Part shown: positions 1 through 10,070 of the stretch, piece after piece
Layout: each line of letters starts with the position of its first letter
Position numbering within the stretch: position 1 is the first letter of the stretch
From: Blautia sp.
Lineage (GTDB): Bacteria; Bacillota; Clostridia; Lachnospirales; Lachnospiraceae
Direction: 5' to 3'
DNA: 41,222 nt
Assembly (NCBI GenBank): GCA_022777285.1
Contig: JALFGN010000016.1
Span: forward strand, 1-41,222
The notes under the pieces: model-generated
Seen by the model: only the letters and a program-made list of their open reading frames with translations
Databases searched by the model: none
Told to the model about the DNA's origin: nothing
Program-made: the position numbers and the translations under genes

Positions 1-833
1 CTATTGGTACGATTACAGCCTGTCTGTTTATTTTCGGTATTTTCTACTGTATGGTGATGAACTTTCAGCATATTTTTTCCGAAGTAGAGACAACAGTCGG
101 TGTGACAGTCTTTTTCAATGAAGGTGTTGAGGAAAATCAGATTCTTGATATTAAGTCTCAGATCGAACAGCGTGAAGAAGTGGACAATGTTCACTATACA
201 TCACCAGAGGAAGCCTGGGAAGAGTACAAAGAGAAGGCTTTCCCGGACACAGACCAGAACATTCTGACAAATCTGGACAATGATAACCCGCTGGCTTCTT
301 CAGCCAGTCTGGAAGTTTATTTGAAGGATGCTGCCAAGCAGCAGGAACTTGTGGATTATATTCAGGGCATTGATGGTGTACGTTCTGTGAATGCATCCAA
401 GAGCGTGGCTGACAGCTTTGCAAGTTTTGGACGTCTGCTCAGTTATGTTTCACTGGCTATTATCGTCATCCTTGTGGGTGTTGCTGTCTTCCTGATCAGT
501 AATACGGTTATGATCGGTATCACTGTCAGACATGAAGAGATTGCGATTATGAAATATCTGGGTGCAACAGACTTTTTCGTCAGAGCACCATTCCTGATTG
601 AAGGTATGCTCATTGGTCTGATCGGTTCACTGATTCCGGTGTGTGCGCTGAAAGTATTATATGAGAAGGTTATCTCATTTATGACAACAGAATTCACGAG
701 TCTCAGCAGATTTATGACGTTTTTGCCCGCAGGCGAGATCTTCAAGGTCCTGATCCCGATTTCATTGATCATCGGTCTTGGCATTGGTTTCATCGGAAGT
801 TATCTGACATTGATCAAGCATATCCGTGTCTGA
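1..833 (+). CDS. ftsX: Cell division ABC transporter permease FtsX (5' truncated by the window edge)
   Basis: FtsX is the membrane half of the FtsEX complex, which couples ATP hydrolysis by FtsE to activation of peptidoglycan hydrolases at division. The reading frame is open from base 3, upstream of the first Met at 51, and begins inside the first transmembrane helix (ACLFIFGIFYCMVMNF), so the true start and ftsE should lie just left of the window. About 276 residues are visible. Helix 1 is followed by an extracellular domain of about 110 residues. Three C-terminal helices follow, at roughly bases 430-510, 590-650 and 750-820, which is the FtsX fold. Lysine and glycine codon use (AAG, GGT) differs from genes right of about 4.8 kb. 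The downstream gene is an S41 protease. The family call is firm. Confidence 0.93.
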   Translation, partial: IGTITACLFIFGIFYCMVMNFQHIFSEVETTVGVTVFFNEGVEENQILDIKSQIEQREEVDNVHYTSPEEAWEEYKEKAFPDTDQNILTNLDNDNPLASSASLEVYLKDAAKQQELVDYIQGIDGVRSVNASKSVADSFASFGRLLSYVSLAIIVILVGVAVFLISNTVMIGITVRHEEIAIMKYLGATDFFVRAPFLIEGMLIGLIGSLIPVCALKVLYEKVISFMTTEFTSLSRFMTFLPAGEIFKVLIPISLIIGLGIGFIGSYLTLIKHIRV

Positions 834-922
834 TATCCGGTACGACAATTGAATCATTGCGGCAGCAGTGAAGATGTTGAATCACTCACTGCGAATTGCG
901 AACAATTTGTGAACTTTAAGAA

Positions 923-960
923 AGCTGGCTTCAGACAATTGTCTGAGCTAGCTCTTTGTG
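923..960 (+). terminator. Possible ftsX terminator hairpin
   Basis: A roughly 15-bp stem with one bulge pairs bases 923-938 with 939-953 (core TCAGACAATTGTCTGA). It is followed by the weakly T-rich stretch CTTTGTGTT. The hairpin lies between ftsX and the protease gene and may end or attenuate the ftsX message. The loop is minimal because the core is a perfect palindrome, so a dyad protein-binding site is an alternative. A second, weaker hairpin lies at 862-892. Confidence 0.4.
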
Positions 961-1073
961 TTACTATAGAATAAAATTCAGCAATTTTTAAACGGATGAT
1001 TGCAGACTGTGATTGTTTATATTCCTGGATCAATGGCAGTTGGCAATTGTCTGTTTTCAGAAGGAGACAGACT

Positions 1074-2363
1074 ATGGAGAACAGAAATGACAGAAAGAGC
1101 TATTATAAAGGCCTTTTGACAGGTGTGATCCTGTGTGTGCTGATCATAGGCGTGCTGGCGTTATCCGGGTGCTTTTTGAAAGATTATGCGCCGTCATCAA
1201 CAGGTCAGACCACAGGAACAGGAAATGCTGTGGAGGCATCGGATGTGTCTTCATCCAGTGGTGATGTGACGGATATTTCGGGGCGGTATAAGGAAGTTGA
1301 GAAGAAACTGAACAAGCTGCACAGTGTGCTTGACCAGTATTATCTGGATGTTTCAGATGATTCGGATATCACCCAGGATGATATGGTGGAAGGTATTTAC
1401 AAAGGCTATGTGGATGCACTGAATGAGCCATATACCGTTTATTATACCAAGGAGGAGTATGATCAGCTGCAGGAGTCCACATCAGGCAAATATTCCGGTA
1501 TTGGTGTGGTTGTCAGCCAGAACAAGGAGACAGGCGTCATTACCGTTGTGCGTCCTTTTGAGGGTTCACCGGGAGCGGAAGCCGGTATTCTCAAGGATGA
1601 TATTTTGTATAAAGTGGCGGACAAGGAAGTGACAGGTGTTGATGTGACGGAGGTTGTCACATGGATTAAAGGTGAAGAGGGCTCAACTGTCAGTATCGAA
1701 GTTTACAGACCATCTGAAGATAAATATTTGACATTTGAGGTAGAGCGCAAGACCATTGAGATTCCGATGGTGACATCCAAGATGCTGGACAACAATATCG
1801 GCTATGTGGCTGTTTATGAATTTGAAGAGACAACGTCAGAACAGTTTAATCAGGCCATTGATGCGCTGACAGCTCAGGGAATGGAGGGGCTGATCATTGA
1901 TCTGCGTGATAATCCGGGCGGCCTGGTGAACTCTGCAACGGCTATTCTTGACAGAATTCTGACAAAGGATCAGTTGCTTGTGTATACTGTTGACAAGAAT
2001 GGTAAGAAACAGGAAGAATACACAGAGGATGATGAGACCATTAACGTGCCAATCAGTGTTTTGATCAACGGCAATAGTGCCAGTGCCTCAGAGATTGTCA
2101 GTGGCTGTCTGCAGGATTACGGCAAAGCGAAGCTGGTAGGTACCACATCCTTTGGCAAAGGCATCGTTCAGTATGTGCTGCCATTGGGAGATGGTTCCGC
2201 CATCAAGCTGACAAGTGCCAAGTACTATACGCCAAATGGACGCAATATCCATGGAACAGGTATTGATCCGGATGTAGAAGTGGAATTGAATTCCGACAGT
2301 GAGACAGATACACAGCTTGAGAAAGCCCAGGAGATTGTGCTGCAGGAGATTCAGGCAGAATAA
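1074..2363 (+). CDS. S41 family C-terminal processing peptidase (CtpA/CtpB-like)
   Basis: A membrane-anchored, PDZ-regulated serine protease of the carboxyl-terminal processing family, acting outside the membrane on envelope or sporulation substrates. I chose the ATG at 1074, not the in-frame ATG at 996, because AAGGAGA lies 7 bases upstream of 1074 and a normal signal anchor (TGVILCVLIIGVLALSGC) begins right after it. That gives 429 residues. A PDZ domain covers roughly residues 135-230. The protease core carries DLRDNPGG, the catalytic serine S337 in NSASASEI and the lysine K362 in FGKG, with the 25-residue spacing seen in E. coli Prc. The Cys in the anchor is not in a clear lipobox. The substrate cannot be told from sequence. 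It ends at a shared terminator facing the purine permease. Confidence 0.92.
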   Translation: MENRNDRKSYYKGLLTGVILCVLIIGVLALSGCFLKDYAPSSTGQTTGTGNAVEASDVSSSSGDVTDISGRYKEVEKKLNKLHSVLDQYYLDVSDDSDITQDDMVEGIYKGYVDALNEPYTVYYTKEEYDQLQESTSGKYSGIGVVVSQNKETGVITVVRPFEGSPGAEAGILKDDILYKVADKEVTGVDVTEVVTWIKGEEGSTVSIEVYRPSEDKYLTFEVERKTIEIPMVTSKMLDNNIGYVAVYEFEETTSEQFNQAIDALTAQGMEGLIIDLRDNPGGLVNSATAILDRILTKDQLLVYTVDKNGKKQEEYTEDDETINVPISVLINGNSASASEIVSGCLQDYGKAKLVGTTSFGKGIVQYVLPLGDGSAIKLTSAKYYTPNGRNIHGTGIDPDVEVELNSDSETDTQLEKAQEIVLQEIQAE

Positions 2364-2390
2364 GAAATAAGAAGAATTTTCGTGTAAGCA

Positions 2391-2440
2391 AAAGGGATTG
2401 AAGAGAAATCGATACACAGATTTTTCTTCGATCCCTTTTT
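2391..2440. terminator. Bidirectional terminator between the peptidase and permease genes
   Basis: AAAAGGGATTGAAGA at 2391-2405 pairs with TCTTCGATCCCTTTTT at 2425-2440, with A-runs on one side and T-runs on the other. The stem can therefore stop both converging transcripts. Confidence 0.8.
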
Positions 2441-2445
2441 GCAAT

Positions 2446-3837
2446 CTAGAAGAACAGTGATGAGCACTCTTTGATAATAAAGATGATTGCCAGAATATAC
2501 AGGAGAAGATTCAGTTTCTTCTCTTTGGCTTTGCCTGTAACCAGATTCAGAACAACATAGGCAATGATGCCGAGTGCAATACCTTCTGAAATACTGTAGA
2601 AGAAAGGCATGGCAATGATGCAGATGTAGCATGGAATGGCTTCAGACATATCCGCAAAATCAATATTGGTAATATTGCTCAACATATAAAGACCCACAAT
2701 AATCAGTGCCGGTGCTGTTGCAAATGAAGGAATTGCCAGGAAAATCGGTGACAGAAACAATGACAGGCCGAACAAAATACCTGTTGTCAGGGCTGTCAGA
2801 CCAGTACGTCCGCCTTCTGTGACGCCGGAAGCACTTTCGACGAAAGTTGTTGCTGTGGATGTACCGAGAGCGGCACCGGCTGTTGTTGCAATGGCGTCCG
2901 CTAGGAGCGCACCTTTGATACGTGGCAGCTTGCCGTTCTCATCAAGCATACCGGCCTTGGATGAAACACCTACCAGGGTGCCGATCGTATCAAATAAATC
3001 GACAAATAAAAAGGCAAATAAAATAACGACAAAATCAGCACTGACAATACCGTGGAAATCCAGCTTGAAAAGGATTGGTGACAGGGACGGAATGGAAAGT
3101 CCATTGCTGAAATCCGGGAGCAGATTGTAGAACCCGAGTTCAGGATTTGGAACATAAATGCCTGCAAACTGACAGATAATGCCAAGAATCCATGTGATCA
3201 GAATGCCCCACAGAATATTGCCTTTGACATTCTTAATAACAAGGATACCTGTCACCAGGATACCTATAAGCGCCAGAGCGACAGTAATCCCGACATCATT
3301 AAATGAAGCATTGACACCGTTCAGCTCATTGTATTTCTCAACAGAGAAAAGCTGAACCAATGTGGAACCGCCGATAACGATCTTGGCGTTTTGAAGACCG
3401 ACAAATGCAATAAAAAGACCGATGCCGACACTGACGGCGGACTTCAGATTCTTTGGAATCGCATTGAAAATTGCTTCACGTACATTCGTCAGGGATAAAA
3501 GGATGAAAATAATACCTTCGGCGAATACAGCTGTTAAGGCAAATTCCCAGCTGTAACCCATGCCAAGGACAACGGTGTAGGCAAAATAGGCGTTCAGTCC
3601 CATGCCCGGTGCCAGAGCAAATGGATAATTGGCAAGAAAAGCCATCAGCAGTGTACCGATAAAGGAAATCAGTGCAGTGGCAGTGAATAAAGCGCCCTGG
3701 TCCATTCCGGTTGCAGAAAGAATAGATGGATTGACGGCCAGAATATATGCCATGGTCATGAATGTTGTAATACCGGCCAGAATTTCAGTTTTGACGTCTG
3801 TGTGATTTTCAGACAGCTTAAAAAGTTTTTCTAACAT
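2446..3837 (-). CDS. NCS2/AzgA-family purine (guanine/hypoxanthine/adenine) permease
   Basis: A proton-coupled nucleobase importer of 463 residues with about 12-14 hydrophobic segments. The AzgA branch of the NCS2 family (B. subtilis PbuG/PbuO, E. coli AdeQ/GhxP) is recognised by GMGLNAYFAYTVV near residue 80, a FVDLFDTIGTLVGV helix, and the GTSTATTFVESASGVTEGG loop. The ATG at 3837 has AAAGGAG 8 bases upstream. The gene is transcribed towards the peptidase and lies between it and uvrB. The specific purine cannot be fixed from sequence. The leader is too short for a purine riboswitch. Codon use matches the left block of the window (GGT/GGC glycine, AAG lysine). Confidence 0.93.
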   Translation of the reverse strand: MLEKLFKLSENHTDVKTEILAGITTFMTMAYILAVNPSILSATGMDQGALFTATALISFIGTLLMAFLANYPFALAPGMGLNAYFAYTVVLGMGYSWEFALTAVFAEGIIFILLSLTNVREAIFNAIPKNLKSAVSVGIGLFIAFVGLQNAKIVIGGSTLVQLFSVEKYNELNGVNASFNDVGITVALALIGILVTGILVIKNVKGNILWGILITWILGIICQFAGIYVPNPELGFYNLLPDFSNGLSIPSLSPILFKLDFHGIVSADFVVILFAFLFVDLFDTIGTLVGVSSKAGMLDENGKLPRIKGALLADAIATTAGAALGTSTATTFVESASGVTEGGRTGLTALTTGILFGLSLFLSPIFLAIPSFATAPALIIVGLYMLSNITNIDFADMSEAIPCYICIIAMPFFYSISEGIALGIIAYVVLNLVTGKAKEKKLNLLLYILAIIFIIKECSSLFF

Positions 3838-3892
3838 GATTAAGCTCCTTTCGTGGTTATTTAATAGACATTGTTGGTAAAGAACAATACTT

Positions 3893-3922
3893 TTATTATA
3901 TCATATCATGGAAAAATATGGA
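3893..3922 (-). promoter_or_regulatory. Probable promoter of the purine permease gene
   Basis: Read on the minus strand, TTTCCA is followed after 18 bases by TATAAT, about 55 bases upstream of the start codon. The -10 is perfect and the -35 matches TTGACA at four of six positions. No aptamer-like structure fits between the promoter and the ribosome binding site. Confidence 0.5.
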
Positions 3923-4063
3923 AACTAATTGCTTTTTGCAAAAGCGGAGAGAATATGGGATCGCAAAAATATAAAACTGGTTGAGTACATACCCTGTTGT
4001 GCGTTAAAAGCAGAAATCTGGTTAAGAACAGAGATTCTTGGAGGATTTGTTTCAAGAAGAAAA

Positions 4064-4090
4064 GAACAAATATTCGAAAACATATGTACT
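4064..4090 (+). promoter_or_regulatory. Two candidate LexA (SOS) operators upstream of uvrB
   Basis: GAAC-AAAT-ATTC at 4064-4075 differs at one position from the core palindrome GAAC-N4-GTTC. AAAACATATGTACT at 4077-4090 matches the B. subtilis LexA consensus CGAACRNRYGTTYC at 10 of 14 positions. Both sit at or just upstream of the -35 region of the extended -10 promoter, where LexA would block RNA polymerase. uvrB is a classical SOS gene in Firmicutes, which makes the sites plausible. No lexA gene is in the window. Confidence 0.5.
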
Positions 4091-4104
4091 TTTAAAAACA
4101 TAAA

Positions 4105-4113
4105 TGGTATAAT
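4105..4113 (+). promoter_or_regulatory. Extended -10 promoter for uvrB
   Basis: TGG-TATAAT is a perfect extended -10 about 100 bases upstream of the uvrB start. The -35 position (TGTACT at 4085-4090) is a poor match, as is common for extended -10 promoters, and it overlaps the candidate LexA box. Confidence 0.6.
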
Positions 4114-4215
4114 AGGCGTAAAGCACCAAAAGTGCGGAAAGATATCTTTAATGAATGAAGAAAAATGATGAGAGCGGATATAATAAGAGCGAAACAATGA
4201 GATGGGAGAATAAGG

Positions 4216-6198
4216 ATGGACCATTTTGAGTTACACAGTGAATATGCCCCGACCGGCGATCAGCCTCAGGCTATAGAGAAGCTGGTGCAGGGGTTCAAGG
4301 AAGGCAATCAGTTTGAGACATTATTGGGTGTTACCGGTTCGGGTAAGACTTTTACCATGGCCAATGTGATTCAGCAACTGAATAAACCGACGCTGATTTT
4401 GGCCCACAATAAGACGCTGGCGGCACAGCTTTATGGTGAGATGAAGGAGTTTTTTCCGAATAACGCAGTGGAGTATTTTGTGTCCTATTATGATTATTAT
4501 CAGCCGGAAGCTTATGTACCCTCATCGGATACTTATATTGCGAAGGATTCATCGGTAAATGATGAGATTGATAAACTGCGCCTTTCTGCTACCTCTTCTC
4601 TGAGTGAGCGTAAAGATGTGATTATTGTGTCCAGTGTATCCTGCATATACGGAATTGGAAGTCCGAAGGATTACCAGAATATGATTATCTCTCTTCGTCC
4701 CGGTATGGAAAAGGACAGGGATGATGTGATTCGGGAATTGATCGATATTCAGTATGACAGAAATGATATGGATTTTCATCGCGGTACATTCCGGGTGCGG
4801 GGAGATGTTCTGGAAATCTTTCCGGCAGATTATACAGATATGGCAGTACGGGTAGAATTTTTCGGAGATGAAATTGATCGTATCACTCAGATTGATACAT
4901 TAACAGGAGAAATGAAATGCCAGCTGAATCATGTGGCAATCTTTCCTGCCTCTCATTATGTAGTTCCTATGGAACAGATTATGAAAGCAGCAGGTCAGAT
5001 CGAAGAAGAACTGAAAGAGCAGGTGGCATATTTTAAAAGTGAAGATAAGCTTCTGGAAGCTCAGAGAATTGCGGAAAGAACCAATTTTGATGTTGAGATG
5101 TTGAAAGAAACGGGATTTTGTTCAGGAATTGAGAATTATTCCAGGCATCTGTCCGGACTGGAACCGGGACAGGCACCCTATACATTAATGGATTATTTCG
5201 GAGATGATTACCTTATTATTATAGATGAATCTCATAAAACCATTCCACAGGTCAGGGGAATGTATGCAGGAGACCGTTCCAGAAAAACAACATTGGTGGA
5301 TTATGGTTTTCGTCTTCCGTCAGCGCTGGACAATCGTCCGCTGAATTTTGAAGAGTTTGAAAGTAAGATCGATCAGATTCTTTTTGTATCTGCAACACCG
5401 GGAGAATATGAAGAAGCGCATGAATTGCTAAGAGCAGAGCAGATTATTCGTCCAACAGGACTTCTGGATCCACTCGTAGAGGTACGTCCGATAGAGGGAC
5501 AGATTGATGATCTGGTAGGAGAAGTAAACAAAGAAGTGGAAAAAGGGCATAAAGTACTGATTACCACATTGACAAAACGGATGGCAGAAGATCTGACAGA
5601 TTATATGAAAGAACTGGGAATACGGGTGAAGTATCTGCATTCGGATATTGATACACTGGAACGGACACAGATTATCCGGGATATGCGTCTGAATGTGTTT
5701 GATGTCCTGGTTGGAATCAATCTTCTGAGGGAAGGACTGGATATTCCGGAAATCACCCTGGTGGCAATTCTGGATGCAGATAAAGAAGGATTTTTGCGTT
5801 CGGAGACTTCGCTGATACAGACCATAGGACGTGCAGCGCGAAATGCAGAGGGACACGTTATCATGTATGGAGATACTATAACGGATTCTATGCGTATGGC
5901 GATTGATGAGACGATGAGACGCCGGAAATTGCAGGAGGAATATAATAAGGAACATGGAATTACGCCTCAGACCATTAAAAAAGCAGTCAGAGATTTGATC
6001 AGTATATCGAAGTCCGTTGCACAGACAGAAGATAAATTGCAGAAAGATCCGGAGTCTATGAGTCGGAAAGAACTGGAAAAACTGATCAAAGATGTGGAAA
6101 AACAGATGCGTGCGGCAGCAGCAGAGCTGAACTTTGAAATGGCAGCGGAATTGCGTGATAAAATGGTTGAATTGAAAAAGAATCTGGAATTTTTCTAA
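4216..6198 (+). CDS. uvrB: Excinuclease ABC subunit B (UvrB)
   Basis: UvrB is the damage-verifying helicase-like subunit of nucleotide excision repair, which receives lesions from UvrA and recruits UvrC. The 660 residues match the usual length. Walker A is GVTGSGKT at residues 38-45. The beta-hairpin region [12 protein letters not shown] follows near residue 95. The DESH Walker B is at 337-340, the helicase motif QTIGRAAR is near residue 535, and a C-terminal UVR domain for UvrC contact starts near residue 615. The ATG at 4216 has GGGAG upstream. uvrA is not adjacent. Lysine codons are mostly AAG in the first 170 codons (8 of 11) but mostly AAA after (24 of 30). Glycine codons shift from GGT/GGC to GGA at about the same point. 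No terminator separates it from the hrcA promoter. Confidence 0.98.
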   Translation: MDHFELHSEYAPTGDQPQAIEKLVQGFKEGNQFETLLGVTGSGKTFTMANVIQQLNKPTLILAHNKTLAAQLYGEMKEFFPNNAVEYFVSYYDYYQPEAYVPSSDTYIAKDSSVNDEIDKLRLSATSSLSERKDVIIVSSVSCIYGIGSPKDYQNMIISLRPGMEKDRDDVIRELIDIQYDRNDMDFHRGTFRVRGDVLEIFPADYTDMAVRVEFFGDEIDRITQIDTLTGEMKCQLNHVAIFPASHYVVPMEQIMKAAGQIEEELKEQVAYFKSEDKLLEAQRIAERTNFDVEMLKETGFCSGIENYSRHLSGLEPGQAPYTLMDYFGDDYLIIIDESHKTIPQVRGMYAGDRSRKTTLVDYGFRLPSALDNRPLNFEEFESKIDQILFVSATPGEYEEAHELLRAEQIIRPTGLLDPLVEVRPIEGQIDDLVGEVNKEVEKGHKVLITTLTKRMAEDLTDYMKELGIRVKYLHSDIDTLERTQIIRDMRLNVFDVLVGINLLREGLDIPEITLVAILDADKEGFLRSETSLIQTIGRAARNAEGHVIMYGDTITDSMRMAIDETMRRRKLQEEYNKEHGITPQTIKKAVRDLISISKSVAQTEDKLQKDPESMSRKELEKLIKDVEKQMRAAAAELNFEMAAELRDKMVELKKNLEFF

Positions 6199-6214
6199 AA
6201 AAAGTATAAAGCAC

Positions 6215-6243
6215 TTGACAAATAAATACACTGGTGCTATCTT
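6215..6243 (+). promoter_or_regulatory. Sigma-A promoter of the hrcA-grpE-dnaK-dnaJ operon
   Basis: TTGACA at 6215-6220, a 17-base spacer, and TATCTT at 6238-6243 with an extended TG two bases upstream. The predicted start, near 6250, lies just before the CIRCE operator, the usual architecture for HrcA control. Confidence 0.85.
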
Positions 6244-6256
6244 AAGAACATAGATG

Positions 6257-6283
6257 TTAGCACTCCACCTGAATGAGTGCTAA
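6257..6283. promoter_or_regulatory. CIRCE operator (HrcA binding site) for the dnaK operon
   Basis: TTAGCACTC, a 9-base spacer, then GAGTGCTAA: a perfect match to the CIRCE consensus inverted repeat. It lies in the early transcribed leader of hrcA, so HrcA should repress its own operon. A second perfect copy precedes groES. Confidence 0.97.
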
Positions 6284-6345
6284 CAAAATAAAAATACATG
6301 AGTGACGGTCAAGTGACTCATAATAAAAGCAGAAAGGAGAATTTC

Positions 6346-7383
6346 ATGGACGGTGAACTGGATGAACGGAAACGGAAGATTCTGAAAGCGATTATTCAGA
6401 CTTATCTGGATACAGGAGAACCGGTTGGTTCCAGAACAATATCAAAGTATACGGACTTGAATCTCAGCTCTGCAACAATACGAAATGAGATGTCGGATCT
6501 GGAAGAACTGGGATACATTCTCCAGCCGCATACTTCAGCAGGGAGAATTCCTTCAGATAAAGGATACAGACTGTATGTAGACGAACTGATGAAGGAAAAA
6601 GACAGAGAAGTTTCCGAAATAAAAGATCTGATGATTGAGAAGACAGATAAGATGGAGAAAGTATTAAAGCAGGTGGTAAAAATCCTTGCTTCCAATACAA
6701 ACTATGCAACTATGATTTCCGGTCCCACTTATCACAGAAATAAATTAAAGTTTATTCAGCTCTCAAAAGTAGGAGAAAACCAACTGCTTGCGGTTCTTGT
6801 TACAGAAGGAAATATGGTGAAAAACCAAATGATCGAGTTGCAGGAATCCATGAGTGATGAAACGGTTTTGAAATTAAATTTGCTCCTTAACACACAGTTG
6901 AATGGACTGACAATTGAAGAAATCAATCTCAGTATGATCACAAAACTGAAAGAACAGGCAGGGATACACAGCCAGGTGGTCGGCAGCGTGATCGACGCAG
7001 TGGCAAAGGCCATTGCAGGAGAACAGGATGAGGTTGAAATCTATACCAGCGGAGCTACCAATATTTTCAAATATCCGGAACTGGCAGATACTTCAAAGGC
7101 CAGTGAATTGATATCTGCTTTTGAAGAAAAGCAGGCATTAATGGATCTGGTAAAAGATACGATGAATTCAGAAGAGAATACAGGAATTCAAGTGTATATC
7201 GGAAACGAAAGTCCTGTACAGACCATGCGGGATTGCAGTGTGGTTACTGCAACTTATGATTTGGGCGATGGTATGCAGGGAACCATAGGAATCATCGGAC
7301 CAAAACGAATGGACTATGAAAATGTAGTAGATAATCTGAAAACTTTGAAAAGTCAGTTGGATCATATATTTAAGAAAATCTAG
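6346..7383 (+). CDS. hrcA: Heat-inducible transcription repressor HrcA
   Basis: HrcA binds CIRCE operators and represses class I heat-shock genes; its activity depends on GroEL. I place the start at the ATG at 6346, which has AAAGGAG 6 bases upstream, not at the in-frame ATG at 6298, which has no ribosome binding site. The protein has 345 residues, the normal size. An N-terminal winged helix (about residues 5-75, with SSATIRNEMSDLEELGYI and the HTSAGRIPSDKGYR wing) precedes the GAF-like and inserted dimerisation domains. The C-terminal GTIGIIGPKRMDY motif is typical. It is first in the operon with grpE (17 bases to the start I prefer), dnaK and dnaJ, and CIRCE lies 63 bases upstream of its start. 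Confidence 0.97.
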   Translation: MDGELDERKRKILKAIIQTYLDTGEPVGSRTISKYTDLNLSSATIRNEMSDLEELGYILQPHTSAGRIPSDKGYRLYVDELMKEKDREVSEIKDLMIEKTDKMEKVLKQVVKILASNTNYATMISGPTYHRNKLKFIQLSKVGENQLLAVLVTEGNMVKNQMIELQESMSDETVLKLNLLLNTQLNGLTIEEINLSMITKLKEQAGIHSQVVGSVIDAVAKAIAGEQDEVEIYTSGATNIFKYPELADTSKASELISAFEEKQALMDLVKDTMNSEENTGIQVYIGNESPVQTMRDCSVVTATYDLGDGMQGTIGIIGPKRMDYENVVDNLKTLKSQLDHIFKKI

Positions 7384-7400
7384 AAAGGCGGTAGATGCGC

Positions 7401-8015
7401 ATGTCAGAAGAAAAAGAATTATTTGAGGATATGCAGGAAGAAACAATTTCCGAAGCAGATACAGAGGAAGTGGTAGAAGAAACAGATACACAGGAAAATA
7501 CCACAGAAGAAACAGCAGATGCTGCTGAAGAAGAAAAGACAGCAGAGAAGAAAGGACTGTTTGGAAAAAAGAAAAAAGATAAAAAAGATGAAAAGATAGA
7601 AGAATTAACGGATATGGTAAAACGCCAGATGGCGGAATTCGATAATTTCAGAAAACGTACAGAAAAAGAAAAAGCATCGATGTATGCTGTGGGTGCAAAG
7701 GAAATTATTGAAAAAATCCTTCCGGTTGTAGATAACTTCGAACGAGGCCTGGCGGCTGTTCCGGAAGAGGAAAAGGAAAGTCCTTTTGCAGATGGAATGA
7801 TGAAGATTTATAAACAGATGATGACCGTATTTGAAGAAATGGGTGTAAAACCGATTGAAGCTGTCGGTCAGGCATTTAATCCGGATTATCATAATGCCGT
7901 GATGCATGTGGAAGATGAGGAAGCCGGAGAGAATGTGGTAGTCGAAGAATTCCAGAAAGGTTATATGTACAAGGATGCTGTTGTGAGACACAGTATGGTA
8001 AAAGTAGCAAATTAA
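7401..8015 (+). CDS. grpE: Nucleotide exchange factor GrpE
   Basis: GrpE releases ADP from DnaK and resets the chaperone cycle. Two ATGs are close together. The one at 7401 has AGGCGG 9 bases upstream, while the one at 7395 is only 3 bases from it, so I prefer 7401 (204 residues). The first 60 residues are very acidic (runs of Glu and Thr) and end in a lysine-rich patch, LFGKKKKDKKD. This tail is longer than in E. coli GrpE. Then come the long coiled coil with FDNFRKRTEKEK and ILPVVDNFERGL, and the C-terminal beta domain with NPDYHNAVMHVED and VVRHSMVKVA. Order and spacing in the operon support the call. Confidence 0.97.
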   Translation: MSEEKELFEDMQEETISEADTEEVVEETDTQENTTEETADAAEEEKTAEKKGLFGKKKKDKKDEKIEELTDMVKRQMAEFDNFRKRTEKEKASMYAVGAKEIIEKILPVVDNFERGLAAVPEEEKESPFADGMMKIYKQMMTVFEEMGVKPIEAVGQAFNPDYHNAVMHVEDEEAGENVVVEEFQKGYMYKDAVVRHSMVKVAN

Positions 8016-8027
8016 CAGATTCTGTCA

Positions 8028-8050
8028 GGCAGTTCAAACTGCCGGATTTT
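8028..8050 (+). other. Small hairpin between grpE and dnaK
   Basis: GGCAGT-TCAA-ACTGCC at 8028-8043 is a perfect 6-bp stem with a tetraloop, followed by GGATTTTAT. It is too weak for a full stop before dnaK. It may be a partial terminator or an RNA-processing site that sets the level of dnaK message relative to hrcA and grpE. Confidence 0.4.
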
Positions 8051-8105
8051 ATCTTATAGATAGCAGACAAACAAATTCTTTATAGAAATAATTCAGGAGG
8101 AATGA

Positions 8106-9989
<1,884 letters not shown>

Positions 9990-10010
9990 TTGCCGGTAAG
10001 AAATTTGCAG

Positions 10011-10040
10011 GGCATGGGGCGCTTACAGGTGCTCCATGCC
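10011..10040 (+). other. Stable hairpin between dnaK and dnaJ
   Basis: GGCATGGGGC at 10011-10020 pairs with GCTCCATGCC at 10031-10040 (10 bp with one G-U, 10-base loop). No T-run follows, so it is not a standard terminator. A stem at this place could protect the 3' end of dnaK message after cleavage and lower dnaJ output. Confidence 0.55.
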
Positions 10041-10070
10041 TGACTGTGTGTATAGAAAGGATTAAAACCA

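Larger units (their letters stand above)
3838..4215. other. 378-base intergenic region between divergent permease and uvrB genes
   Basis: This gap holds the permease promoter on its left and the uvrB promoter with LexA-like boxes on its right. The stretch 3930-4060 between them is A/T-rich and shows no gene I can support. A 79-codon frame there begins with TTG and has no ribosome binding site. Confidence 0.6.

Noticed and set aside
3838-3900. Purine riboswitch before the NCS2 permease
   Set aside because: The leader between promoter and ribosome binding site is too short, and no three-way junction can be drawn.
3929-4168. 79-codon frame in the permease-uvrB gap
   Set aside because: It starts with TTG, has no ribosome binding site, and overlaps the uvrB promoter and LexA-like boxes; the product resembles nothing I know.
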